Source: JAVKFY01 sp040223615 (lineage in GTDB: Bacteria; Pseudomonadota; Alphaproteobacteria; GCA-2731375). From it: a stretch of DNA of 64,000 bases. This document shows positions 25,093-32,565 of the stretch, piece by piece (positions within the stretch are counted from its first letter, which is position 1; each line of letters opens with the position of its first letter). Location of the stretch: assembly GCA_040223615.1 (NCBI GenBank), contig JAVKFY010000040.1, positions 152,125-216,124 of the forward strand, written 5' to 3'. Made by a program: the position numbers and the translations under genes. Under the pieces are notes generated by a model that saw only the letters and a list, made by a program, of their open reading frames with translations, ran no database searches and had not been told where the DNA came from.

Positions 25093-26895
25093 TCAGGCTC
25101 CGGTGGCCGACTGCTGGCCCGACGGGACCACGCGTTCGGAGGGGAAGGTGAGCCATACCGTGGTGCCGACGCCTTCCTCGCTGTCCAGCCGCAGGCTGCC
25201 GCCGTGCAGTTCGGTCAGCGAGCGGACCAGGGTCAGGCCCAGGCCGCTGCCCTGGAACTCGCGGGTCAGCGGGTCGCTGGCCTGGCCGAAGGGCTCCAGC
25301 ACCTTGTCGAGCTGGTCGGCGGGGATGCCGATGCCGGTATCCTGCACCGCCACCTCCAGTTCGTCGCCGCGCCGGCGGCCGCGCAGCGTGATGACGCCGC
25401 CGGCCGGGGTGAACTTGATCGCATTCGACAACAGGTTCATCAGGATCTGCTTCATCGCCCGGCCGTCGGCCCACAGGTGCGGCAGGCCGGCGGGCAAATC
25501 CTGGCGCAAGGTGAGCTGGCCGCGCCCCAGCATGCCGCCGAGCACCCGCTCCAGGTCGTCGGCGACTTCCGGCAGCGAGACTTCCTCCTCGTTGAGTTGC
25601 AAGCGGCCGGCCTCGATCTTCGACAGGTCGAGGATGTCGTTGATCACCTGCAGCAGGTGCGCGCCGCTGTCGTAGATGTCGTTGGCATATTCGCCGTAGC
25701 GCGCGTCGGCATGCTTGCCGAAGGTCTCGTCGCGCAGGATCTCGGCGAAGCCGAGCACGGCGTTCAACGGCGTGCGCAACTCGTGGCTGACCAGGGCGAG
25801 GAAGTCGGACTTGGCCCGGTTCGCCGACTCCGCCTCGTACATGGCGGCGCGCAACTGCTGCTCGCGGCGCTTGATCGCGGTGATGTCGACATGGACGGTG
25901 ACGATGCCGCCGCGGCTGGTGCGGAAATCCGAGCTGCGCAGCCAGCGGCCGGACGACAGTTCCTGTTCGAAGGTGCCCTGGGCCTCGCGGTGGCGGTGGA
26001 TGCGGGCGGCCTTCCAGTCGGCCTCGGCCGGCGCAGGGCCCGGCGGCGGCGCTGGCTCGCCGTAAAGCAAGTCCTCGAAGGGCGTGCCCGGCACCAGCTT
26101 CTCGGACGGGATGTCCAGCATCTCGCCGTAACGCGGGTTGGAGACCACGAGCCGGTCCTCGGCGTCGAACAGCGCGAAGCCGTTGGAGATGGTCTCGATC
26201 GCGTCCAGCAGGTCGGCGCGGGCGCCGCGCACCGCCTGCAGCAGTTCGGCGTTGGCGATGCGGGTGCGCACGTTCTCCACCAGCGTGCCGTAGAAGGAGC
26301 GCGAGGCGGCCAGCATGACGATGACGAACAGGGTCATCATCGCCGCCAGCGCGTAGTGCATCTGCGTGCCTTCCATCAGCATGCGCACCACCATCGGACC
26401 GGTGATCAACACCAGGGCGCCGATTGCGGCGGCCGGCAGGCACGACATCATGGTCGCGGTGCCGGCCGAGACGCCGGCGACCACGATCGCCAGGAAGGTC
26501 TGCAGCGGCAGCGAGCCGGTCGGGAACAGCCCGGCGGCGGCGATGCCCCACAACAGGCTGCCGCCGATGGTCAGCGCCAGGGCGCGGCGCACGGTCCGCG
26601 GGGTGCCGGCCGACGGCAGCTGCGGCTTGCCGCGCTGGCGCAGCCACACCGCCAGGCGCCAGAAGCTGAAGAACAGGATGACTGCCAGCCAGGCGGCGAC
26701 CACCGGCTTCGGCTCCACCGGCCACAGCACCCAGGCGACCAGCGAGCCGTTGACGATGTTGCCGGCGGCGAGCGATACGGTCTGGCGCCGGGCGATATCG
26801 ATCTGCGCGGCGCGGATCGCCTGCGCCTCGGCGGAGTCGTCCGTCGGATGATCGAACCAGAAGGTGTTGAGGCCGGTCATGGTGAGCTTCAACAT
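25093..26895 (-). CDS. PAS-domain membrane sensor histidine kinase
   Basis: 600 aa. The N-terminal part (about residues 40-200) holds several hydrophobic segments. A PAS domain follows (IETISNGFALFDAEDRLVV about 245-263) with a PAC-like tail. Then HisKA with the phospho-acceptor in SHELRTPLNAVLGF (His about 371), and HATPase_c with N-box NLLSNAIKFTPAGG, G1 DTGIGIP and G2 GSGLGLTLV. No receiver domain is attached and no cognate regulator is adjacent, so it acts with an unlinked partner. The start is uncertain: 26895 lacks an obvious ribosome site; a longer in-frame extension would overlap the divergent gene. Confidence 0.9.
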   Translation of the reverse strand: MLKLTMTGLNTFWFDHPTDDSAEAQAIRAAQIDIARRQTVSLAAGNIVNGSLVAWVLWPVEPKPVVAAWLAVILFFSFWRLAVWLRQRGKPQLPSAGTPRTVRRALALTIGGSLLWGIAAAGLFPTGSLPLQTFLAIVVAGVSAGTATMMSCLPAAAIGALVLITGPMVVRMLMEGTQMHYALAAMMTLFVIVMLAASRSFYGTLVENVRTRIANAELLQAVRGARADLLDAIETISNGFALFDAEDRLVVSNPRYGEMLDIPSEKLVPGTPFEDLLYGEPAPPPGPAPAEADWKAARIHRHREAQGTFEQELSSGRWLRSSDFRTSRGGIVTVHVDITAIKRREQQLRAAMYEAESANRAKSDFLALVSHELRTPLNAVLGFAEILRDETFGKHADARYGEYANDIYDSGAHLLQVINDILDLSKIEAGRLQLNEEEVSLPEVADDLERVLGGMLGRGQLTLRQDLPAGLPHLWADGRAMKQILMNLLSNAIKFTPAGGVITLRGRRRGDELEVAVQDTGIGIPADQLDKVLEPFGQASDPLTREFQGSGLGLTLVRSLTELHGGSLRLDSEEGVGTTVWLTFPSERVVPSGQQSATGA

Positions 26896-26932
26896 AGGCA
26901 AACTGCGCAGTGCGGCATAGCCGGGAGGTAAC

Positions 26933-27733
26933 GTGCGTTCATCGAACGACGGCGGAGCGGATGGCGACTGGCGACCGTTCGAGACCATCGACGTCGGCCC
27001 GGCGCCGGTGCTGGTCGCCTGCGACCATGCCAGCAACCGGGTGCCGCCGGACTGTCCCGACCTCGGCGTGCCGGCCGAGGTGATGGCCCAGCACGTCGCC
27101 TGGGACATCGGCGCCGGTCCGGTCACCCGCCACCTGGTGCGCCACCTCGACGCCCAGGCGATCCTGTGCGGCACCTCGCGGCTGGTGATCGACTGCAACC
27201 GGTTTCCCGGCGGCACCGGCTCGATCGTTCAGGTCAGCGACGGCATCGCCGTGCCGGGCAACCAGGACCTGTCGTCGCGCGAGGTGGAACGCCGCCACGA
27301 CCGCTATTTCGAGCCCTATCACCAGGAGATGGCGCGTCGGGTCGAGGCGCTGACCGAGGGCGAGCGGGTGCCGGTGATCGTCTCGGTGCATACCTTCACG
27401 CCCAGCTTTGGCGGCGTCGACCGGCCCTGGGATGTCGGCGTGCTGTGGGATCCCATCGACGACCGGCTGGCACCTACCATGCTCGAACAACTACGCTCGC
27501 GCGGCGACCTGGTGGTCGGCGACAACGAGCCGTATACGGCGCTGGAGCCGCTGGGCTATTCGCTGGCGGTGTTCGGGCGTGACGAGGGCATCCCGATGGC
27601 GGTGTTCGAGATTCGTCAGGACCTGGTGGCCGACGCCGCCGGCGCGGACCGCTGGGGCCTGATCCTGGCCGAGGCCCTGCGCCCGGTACTGGCGCGGCCG
27701 GGGCTATATCGCAGACGGGAGCGGGCGGCATGA
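26933..27733 (+). CDS. N-formylglutamate amidohydrolase family protein
   Basis: 266 aa, GTG start five bases after GGGAGG. FGase fold: LVACDHASNRVPPD near 25-38, AWDIGAGPVTRHLVRHLDA about 57-75, RLVIDCNRFP about 82-91 and VSVHTFTPSF around 146-155, which carry the predicted metal ligands. It is related to HutG and to peptide deformylating-type amidases. It overlaps the following carboxylate-amine ligase (ATGA), a frequently seen pair whose joint substrate is not established. Confidence 0.9.
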   Translation: MRSSNDGGADGDWRPFETIDVGPAPVLVACDHASNRVPPDCPDLGVPAEVMAQHVAWDIGAGPVTRHLVRHLDAQAILCGTSRLVIDCNRFPGGTGSIVQVSDGIAVPGNQDLSSREVERRHDRYFEPYHQEMARRVEALTEGERVPVIVSVHTFTPSFGGVDRPWDVGVLWDPIDDRLAPTMLEQLRSRGDLVVGDNEPYTALEPLGYSLAVFGRDEGIPMAVFEIRQDLVADAAGADRWGLILAEALRPVLARPGLYRRRERAA

Positions 27734-28866
27734 TCGAGGCACCGAGCCTGACCATGGGGATCGAGGAGGAATATCTCCTGGTCGAGCGCGAGACCGGCGC
27801 GCTGGCCGCCGACCCGCCGCGCGAGTTGATGGCGAAATGCGAGGAGGCGCTGGGCGTCCGGGTGACCGGCGAGTTCCTGCGCTCGCAGATCGAGGTCGGC
27901 ACGGCGGTCTGCAAGAATATCGCCGAGGCGCGAGCCCAGTTGCGCGAGCTGCGCGGCACCATCGCGCGCGTCGCCGGCGAGTACGGCTTGGCGCCGGTCG
28001 CCGCCTCGACGCATCCGTTCGCCGAGTGGCACGAGCAGCGCCACACCGACAAGGACCGCTACGACACCCTGGCGCGCGACATGCAGGCGGTCGGCCGCCG
28101 GCTGCTGATCTGCGGCATGCACGTGCATTGCGGCATCGAGGACGAGGACAGCCGCGTCGACCTGATGAATCAGGTCGCCTATTTCCTGCCGCACCTGCTG
28201 GCGCTGTCGACCTCCTCGCCGTTCTGGCAGGGCGAGCCGACCGGCCTGATGTCGTATCGGCTCACGGTGTTCGACGCGCTGCCGCGCACCGGCGTGCCGG
28301 AGCGGCTGGAGTCGTACGGCGACTACCAGCGCCTGGTGAACCGGCTGATCGGCGCCGGTCTGATCGAGGACGGCAGCAAGATCTGGTGGGACATCCGACC
28401 GTCGAGCCGCTTTCCGACCCTGGAGATGCGCATGACCGACGTGTGCACCTATCTGGAGGACACGTTGACGATCGCGGCTTTGTACCAGTCGCTGTTGTCG
28501 ATGCTGGCCCGGCTGCGCCGCGACAACCAGCGCTGGCGCGTCTACCCGGCGATGTGCGTGGCGGAGAACCGTTGGCGGGCGCAGCGCTACGGCGTCACCG
28601 ACACGCTGGTCGATTTCGGCAAGGGCGCGCAGGTGCCATATCCCGACCTGCTGCAGGAAATCGTCGACCTGGTGTCGGCCGATGCCGCGTTGCTGGGCTG
28701 CCTGGCCGAGGTCAACCGCGCCAACGAGATCGCCGCCGGCGGCACCAGCGCGCAAAAACAGCTCAAGGTCTACGAGACGGCGATGATCGAAGGCGCCAGC
28801 GCCGACGACGCTTGCCGCGCCGTGGTCGACTGGCTGATCGCGGAGACGGTCCGCGACGTCGGCTGA
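27730..28866 (+). CDS. Carboxylate-amine ligase, YbdK / glutamate-cysteine ligase-like (GCS2)
   Basis: 378 aa starting inside the previous stop (ATGA). It begins TMGIEEEYLLVERETG, the GCS2 opening. MHVHCGIEDEDSRVDLMN (about 134-151) and IWWDIRPSSRFPTLEMRMTD (about 218-237) are conserved catalytic/ATP-Mg blocks. These enzymes show weak gamma-glutamylcysteine synthetase activity in vitro; their true substrates are unknown. Coupled to the amidohydrolase upstream. Confidence 0.9.
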   Translation: MIEAPSLTMGIEEEYLLVERETGALAADPPRELMAKCEEALGVRVTGEFLRSQIEVGTAVCKNIAEARAQLRELRGTIARVAGEYGLAPVAASTHPFAEWHEQRHTDKDRYDTLARDMQAVGRRLLICGMHVHCGIEDEDSRVDLMNQVAYFLPHLLALSTSSPFWQGEPTGLMSYRLTVFDALPRTGVPERLESYGDYQRLVNRLIGAGLIEDGSKIWWDIRPSSRFPTLEMRMTDVCTYLEDTLTIAALYQSLLSMLARLRRDNQRWRVYPAMCVAENRWRAQRYGVTDTLVDFGKGAQVPYPDLLQEIVDLVSADAALLGCLAEVNRANEIAAGGTSAQKQLKVYETAMIEGASADDACRAVVDWLIAETVRDVG

Positions 28867-29015
28867 CCGCTTGCCAGTTGGCGGCGGCAGATCGAGGCTG
28901 ATCTGAGACGGATCGAGCCGCACGCGGCGTGACTGCCGGCCCTTGCCAGCACGGCCGCTTGTCCCCTATGTCAGGGCGACTTTGCATTTGGGCCCGACAA
29001 CAGAGGAGAGCCGCG

Positions 29016-29330
29016 ATGAGCAAGGCATCCGAGTATGACGAGCAGACCCGGCTGGAGCTGGAGGCGGCCGCCTTCCGCCGCCTGGTCGAGCACTTCCGCG
29101 AGCGCACCGACGTGCAGAATATCGACATGATGAACCTGGCCGGCTTCTGCCGGAACTGCCTGTCCAACTGGTACCAGGAAGCCGCCGCCGACAAGGGCAA
29201 GAGCCTGTCCAAGGCGGAGGCGCGCGAGATCATCTACGGCATGCCGTTCGACGAGTGGAAGGCCAAGTACCAGAAGGAGGCCACGCCGGAGCAGCAGGCC
29301 GCCTTCACCCAGAACGCCCCGAAGCACTAG
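29016..29330 (+). CDS. DUF1244 domain-containing protein
   Basis: 104 aa from ATG 29016 with GAGGAG upstream. It covers nearly the whole DUF1244 domain: FRRLVEHFRERTDVQNIDMMNLAGFCRNCLSNWY (residues about 19-52) with two cysteines (C-R-N-C), and AREIIYGMPFDEWKAKYQ. It is small, helical and cytoplasmic, with no known function. It is four bases ahead of gapR, an association kept in many alphaproteobacteria. Confidence 0.92.
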   Translation: MSKASEYDEQTRLELEAAAFRRLVEHFRERTDVQNIDMMNLAGFCRNCLSNWYQEAAADKGKSLSKAEAREIIYGMPFDEWKAKYQKEATPEQQAAFTQNAPKH

Positions 29331-29333
29331 TCC

Positions 29334-29579
29334 ATGGCGGAAGTGGGCGGCATTGCCGCGGACCGGCTGAAGCAGCTCATCGAGCGCATCGAACGTCTGG
29401 AAGAAGAAAAGAAGGCGCTGGCCGACGACATCAAGGATGTCTATGGCGAGGCCAAGGCGATCGGCTTCGACCCGAAGGTGATGCGCCAGGTGGTGAAGCT
29501 GCGCAAGATGGCCAAGGACGACCGACAGGAACAGGAAGCGCTGCTGGACACCTACCTGCACGCGCTGGGCATGGAGTGA
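29334..29579 (+). CDS. gapR: GapR nucleoid-associated protein (DUF2312)
   Basis: 81 aa. It matches GapR closely: ADRLKQLIERIERLEEEKKALADDIKDVYGEAKA... with IGFDPKVMRQVVKLRKM about 42-58. In Caulobacter, GapR is a tetrameric chaperone that encircles overtwisted DNA ahead of replication and transcription and stimulates type II topoisomerases. The long N-terminal helix is the coiled coil, and the C-terminal helices close the ring. It follows DUF1244 directly. Confidence 0.95.
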   Translation: MAEVGGIAADRLKQLIERIERLEEEKKALADDIKDVYGEAKAIGFDPKVMRQVVKLRKMAKDDRQEQEALLDTYLHALGME

Positions 29580-29584
29580 CCGCG

Positions 29585-30916
29585 ATGGCGGCGAAGATCG
29601 AGAAAGTCGCGGTGATCGGCTCGGGCACCATGGGTGCCGGAATCGCCGCGCTGGCGGCGAGCAGCGGGGCGCAGGTTCTGCTGCTCGACATGCCGGCCAA
29701 GGAGGGCGAGCGCAACGCCGTCGCCGCCGGCGCCAAGGCGCGCATGCTGGAGGGGCGGGCGCCGATGCTGGACGATGCGGCGGCCGCGGACCGGATCAGC
29801 GTTGGCAACTTCGACGACGACATGGGCAAGCTCGCCGACGTCGATTGGATCTGCGAGGTGATCGTGGAGAACCTGGCGATCAAGCGGTCGATGTTCGAGC
29901 GTCTTGAAGCGGCGCGTGGCGACGGCTCGATCCTGACCACTAACACCTCGGGCATCCCGCTGCACGCGATCACCGAGGGCATGCCGGCGCGACTGCTGAA
30001 GGACGTTGCCGTCACTCACTTCTTCAACCCCGTGAAGGTGATGAAGCTGGTGGAGCTGGTGCCGGGCGAAGAGATGGACAAGGGCCAGCTCGACCGCATC
30101 GCCACCTATCTCGACGGCGGCCTCGGCAAGGGCGTGGTCTGGGGCAAGGACACGGTCAACTTCATCGCCAACAGGATCGGCTGCTTCTGGATGCTCGCCG
30201 GCCTGAACGAGGCGCAGGCGGCGTTCGATGCCGGGCTCGACCTGGAGGACCTGGACGCGGCCCTGGGGGCGCCGGTGGGGGTGCCGCCGACGGCGCTCTA
30301 CGGCCTGCTCGACCTGGTGGGGCTCGACGTGCTCGGGCTGGTTTCGACGAACCTGCAGGAGAACCTACCGGCAGACGACGCCGGGCGGCCCTACGCGCAG
30401 CTCCCGCCCAAGGTCGACGCGATGTACAAGCGCGGCCAGATCGGCCGCAAGGCCGGCGGCGGCTTCTACCGCATGACCAAGACCGACGACGGCGGCCGGC
30501 TGAAAGAGACCTTCGACCTGAAGACCGAGAGCTGGCGCGAGAGCAAGACCGCCGAGCTGTCGCCGGACCAGCAGAGCCTGGCCGGGCTGCTGGGTGGCGA
30601 CGACGCGCTGTCGCGCTTCGTGTGGAAGACCATGGGCGCGACCATGGCCTACGCGGCCGAGCTGGTGCCGGAAATCGCCGACGACATCGTCAATGTCGAC
30701 CGCGCCATGCGCTGGGGCTTCAACTGGCGCCAGGGCCCGTTCGAGATGATCGACGCCGTCGGCGCGGACAGCTTCGCCACGCGCCTCAAGGCCGAGGGCA
30801 TGGCACTGCCGAACATGCTGCAGGTCTTGCAGACGTCCGGCGGCAAGAGCTTCTACCGCAACGACGGTGCCGAGTTCCTCGGCGTCGACGGCCAGTATCA
30901 CAAGGTGCCCGCCTAG
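29585..30916 (+). CDS. 3-hydroxyacyl-CoA dehydrogenase without hydratase half
   Basis: 443 aa. NAD domain VAVIGSGTMGAGIAALAASSG (about 8-28), the HCDH region FFNPVKVMKLVELVPG (about 142-157) and a second C-terminal HCDH domain (MRWGFNWRQGPFEMIDAVG near 375-393). The usual alphaproteobacterial FadN/FadB-like enzyme of this type continues with an enoyl-CoA hydratase domain to about 780 residues; here the protein ends exactly at that junction with a stop. It oxidises 3-hydroxyacyl-CoA; a hydratase would have to come from elsewhere. Its stop shares CTAG with the convergent EamA gene. Confidence 0.9.
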   Translation: MAAKIEKVAVIGSGTMGAGIAALAASSGAQVLLLDMPAKEGERNAVAAGAKARMLEGRAPMLDDAAAADRISVGNFDDDMGKLADVDWICEVIVENLAIKRSMFERLEAARGDGSILTTNTSGIPLHAITEGMPARLLKDVAVTHFFNPVKVMKLVELVPGEEMDKGQLDRIATYLDGGLGKGVVWGKDTVNFIANRIGCFWMLAGLNEAQAAFDAGLDLEDLDAALGAPVGVPPTALYGLLDLVGLDVLGLVSTNLQENLPADDAGRPYAQLPPKVDAMYKRGQIGRKAGGGFYRMTKTDDGGRLKETFDLKTESWRESKTAELSPDQQSLAGLLGGDDALSRFVWKTMGATMAYAAELVPEIADDIVNVDRAMRWGFNWRQGPFEMIDAVGADSFATRLKAEGMALPNMLQVLQTSGGKSFYRNDGAEFLGVDGQYHKVPA

Positions 30917-31776
30917 CGCCGGTTCGCCACCCAGGTCCCGAGCAGGATCAGTGTCAGGGCGGCCAGTGCCGGCCAGCCGGGGCGTTCGGCCAGTAGCACG
31001 ATGCCCAGTCCGGTGGCGATGAGCGGCGCCAGGTAGTTGGCGCTGGCGACGAAGTTGGCGCCAACGGCCTTGGCCAGGTGCATGTAGATGAGGGTCGCGG
31101 CGGCGGTCGAGACCAGGCCCAGCGCGGCGCAGGCGATCAGCGCGGTGGCGGTCGGGTTGACGTCCATGCCGTCGCCAACGGCGGCCGGAAATACCAGCAC
31201 GGTACCGATCAGCAGGGCGCCGGCGCTGCTCGCCGCGGTCGGCACCGGCGGCATCATCCGGGCGACGATGATGGAGATGGCAAAGCAGCACGCGGCGCCG
31301 ATCAGCAGCGACTGCGCGATCAGGTCGGCGCCGAGCCCGGTCAGCGCCTCCGGCCCGACCAGCACCACCACGCCCAGGAAACCGACGACGACGCCGACCA
31401 GCCGGCGCGCCGTGAGCTTCTCGTCGGCGAAGGCCCAGTGCGCCGCCAGCATGGTCAACAGCGGCGTCGTGGTGATCAGAATCGCGGCAAGCGCGCTGCT
31501 CACCTGCTCCTCGGCCGAGGAGATCAGGAAGTAGGGCAGGGCGTTGCCGAACAGGCCGACGCCGGCCATGCCGAGCCAGGCCTTTGGCGCGCGCGGCCAC
31601 TCGTGTTTCTGCGCCCGCATCACCAGCACCAGGATCGCGGCGGCCAGTGCCAGCCGGCCCAGCGTCATTGTCGCCGGCGGCATGCCGGTCAGCGCCAGCT
31701 TGATCAGCGCGTAGTTCGAGCCCCAGCACGCGGCCAGCGCCGCCAGCAGGATGACGTTGCGAAGGTTGGAGGTCAT
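30913..31776 (-). CDS. EamA/DMT family transporter
   Basis: 287 aa with about ten hydrophobic helices in two EamA repeats (first about 8-138, second 150-282). Typical markers are ACWGSNYALIKLAL at the start and a second-repeat SANYLAPLIATGLGIVLLAERPGW. Drug/metabolite-transporter superfamily members export amino acids or other small metabolites; the ligand cannot be inferred. The gene is convergent with the hydroxyacyl-CoA dehydrogenase and shares its stop bases. Confidence 0.92.
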   Translation of the reverse strand: MTSNLRNVILLAALAACWGSNYALIKLALTGMPPATMTLGRLALAAAILVLVMRAQKHEWPRAPKAWLGMAGVGLFGNALPYFLISSAEEQVSSALAAILITTTPLLTMLAAHWAFADEKLTARRLVGVVVGFLGVVVLVGPEALTGLGADLIAQSLLIGAACCFAISIIVARMMPPVPTAASSAGALLIGTVLVFPAAVGDGMDVNPTATALIACAALGLVSTAAATLIYMHLAKAVGANFVASANYLAPLIATGLGIVLLAERPGWPALAALTLILLGTWVANRR

Positions 31777-31834
31777 GCGTGCCCGAGCCGGCGAGATACC
31801 AGGGTCAAGCCCGGATAGGGCGGGAGAAAAGGGT

Positions 31835-31860
31835 CGTCACGCCCGGACTTGATCCGGGCA
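31835..31860. repeat. REP-like palindrome
   Basis: CGTCACGCCCGGACTTGATC followed by CGGGCA pairs GCCCGG with CCGGGC around ACTTGAT. It has the same layout as the other extragenic palindromes in this window and lies in the 97-bp gap between the EamA and SDR genes. Confidence 0.6.
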
Positions 31861-31873
31861 CCTTTCGCGCGAT

Positions 31874-32560
31874 CTAGAAGCTCTCGACCCAGGGCCGGAC
31901 CTCGACCGAGTGCGACCAGGCGCTGCGGTGCTGAACGTGCGTTTGCCAGTAGGTCTCGGCAATGGCGTCGGGTTGCAGGCGGCTGTCCTCGTCGTTCACG
32001 CCGATGCCGCCGTCGATGTTGAAGTGGGCGACGTGGACGCCTTGCGGGTGCAGTTCGCGGGCCAGCGATTCGCCGAGCGCGCGCAGGCCGAACTTGCCGA
32101 CCGCGAAGCTCGACGAGCCGGGGAAGCCCTTCATCGACGCGGTGGCGCCGGTCAGCAGGATCGTGCCGGCCTTTTGCGGGATCATCGCCTGCGCGGCGGC
32201 GCGGGCGACCAGGAACCCGCCGAGGCAGCTCCGTTCCCAGGCGCTGACGAACTCCTCCACGGTCTGGTCGGCGACATGCTTGCGGTTGCGGCCCGATGCA
32301 TTGAACACGGCGACGCCCGGCGGTCCGAAAGCCTTTTCCGCCTCGGCGAAGACCCGTTCGACATCGGCTTCCTTGGTCGCGTCGGCGGCCAGTGCCAGTG
32401 CCTGTCCTCCGGCGTCGGTGATCTGCTTGGCCACCGCCTCGGCCTTCTCGCCGGTCCGGGCCGCGACCACCACCGGATGGCCGCCGGCGGCGAAGCGGCG
32501 CGCCACCGCGCCGCCGAGGCCGGGGCCGACCCCGACCACGATGCAGGTCTTCTCGCTCAT
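31874..32560 (-). CDS. SDR family protein lacking the catalytic Tyr
   Basis: 228 aa. The glycine-rich NAD(P) motif VGVGPGLGGAVARRF (about 8-22) and the N-A-S-G motif (VFNASGRNRKH) are present. The catalytic segment reads GATASMKGFPGSSSFAVGKFGLR: the Ser and Lys are kept, but Phe replaces the Tyr of Y-x-x-x-K. Classical dehydrogenase activity is therefore unlikely unless another residue substitutes. It follows the indolepyruvate oxidoreductase gene by five bases and is probably cotranscribed with it. Confidence 0.88.
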   Translation of the reverse strand: MSEKTCIVVGVGPGLGGAVARRFAAGGHPVVVAARTGEKAEAVAKQITDAGGQALALAADATKEADVERVFAEAEKAFGPPGVAVFNASGRNRKHVADQTVEEFVSAWERSCLGGFLVARAAAQAMIPQKAGTILLTGATASMKGFPGSSSFAVGKFGLRALGESLARELHPQGVHVAHFNIDGGIGVNDEDSRLQPDAIAETYWQTHVQHRSAWSHSVEVRPWVESF

Positions 32561-32565
32561 GTCGT

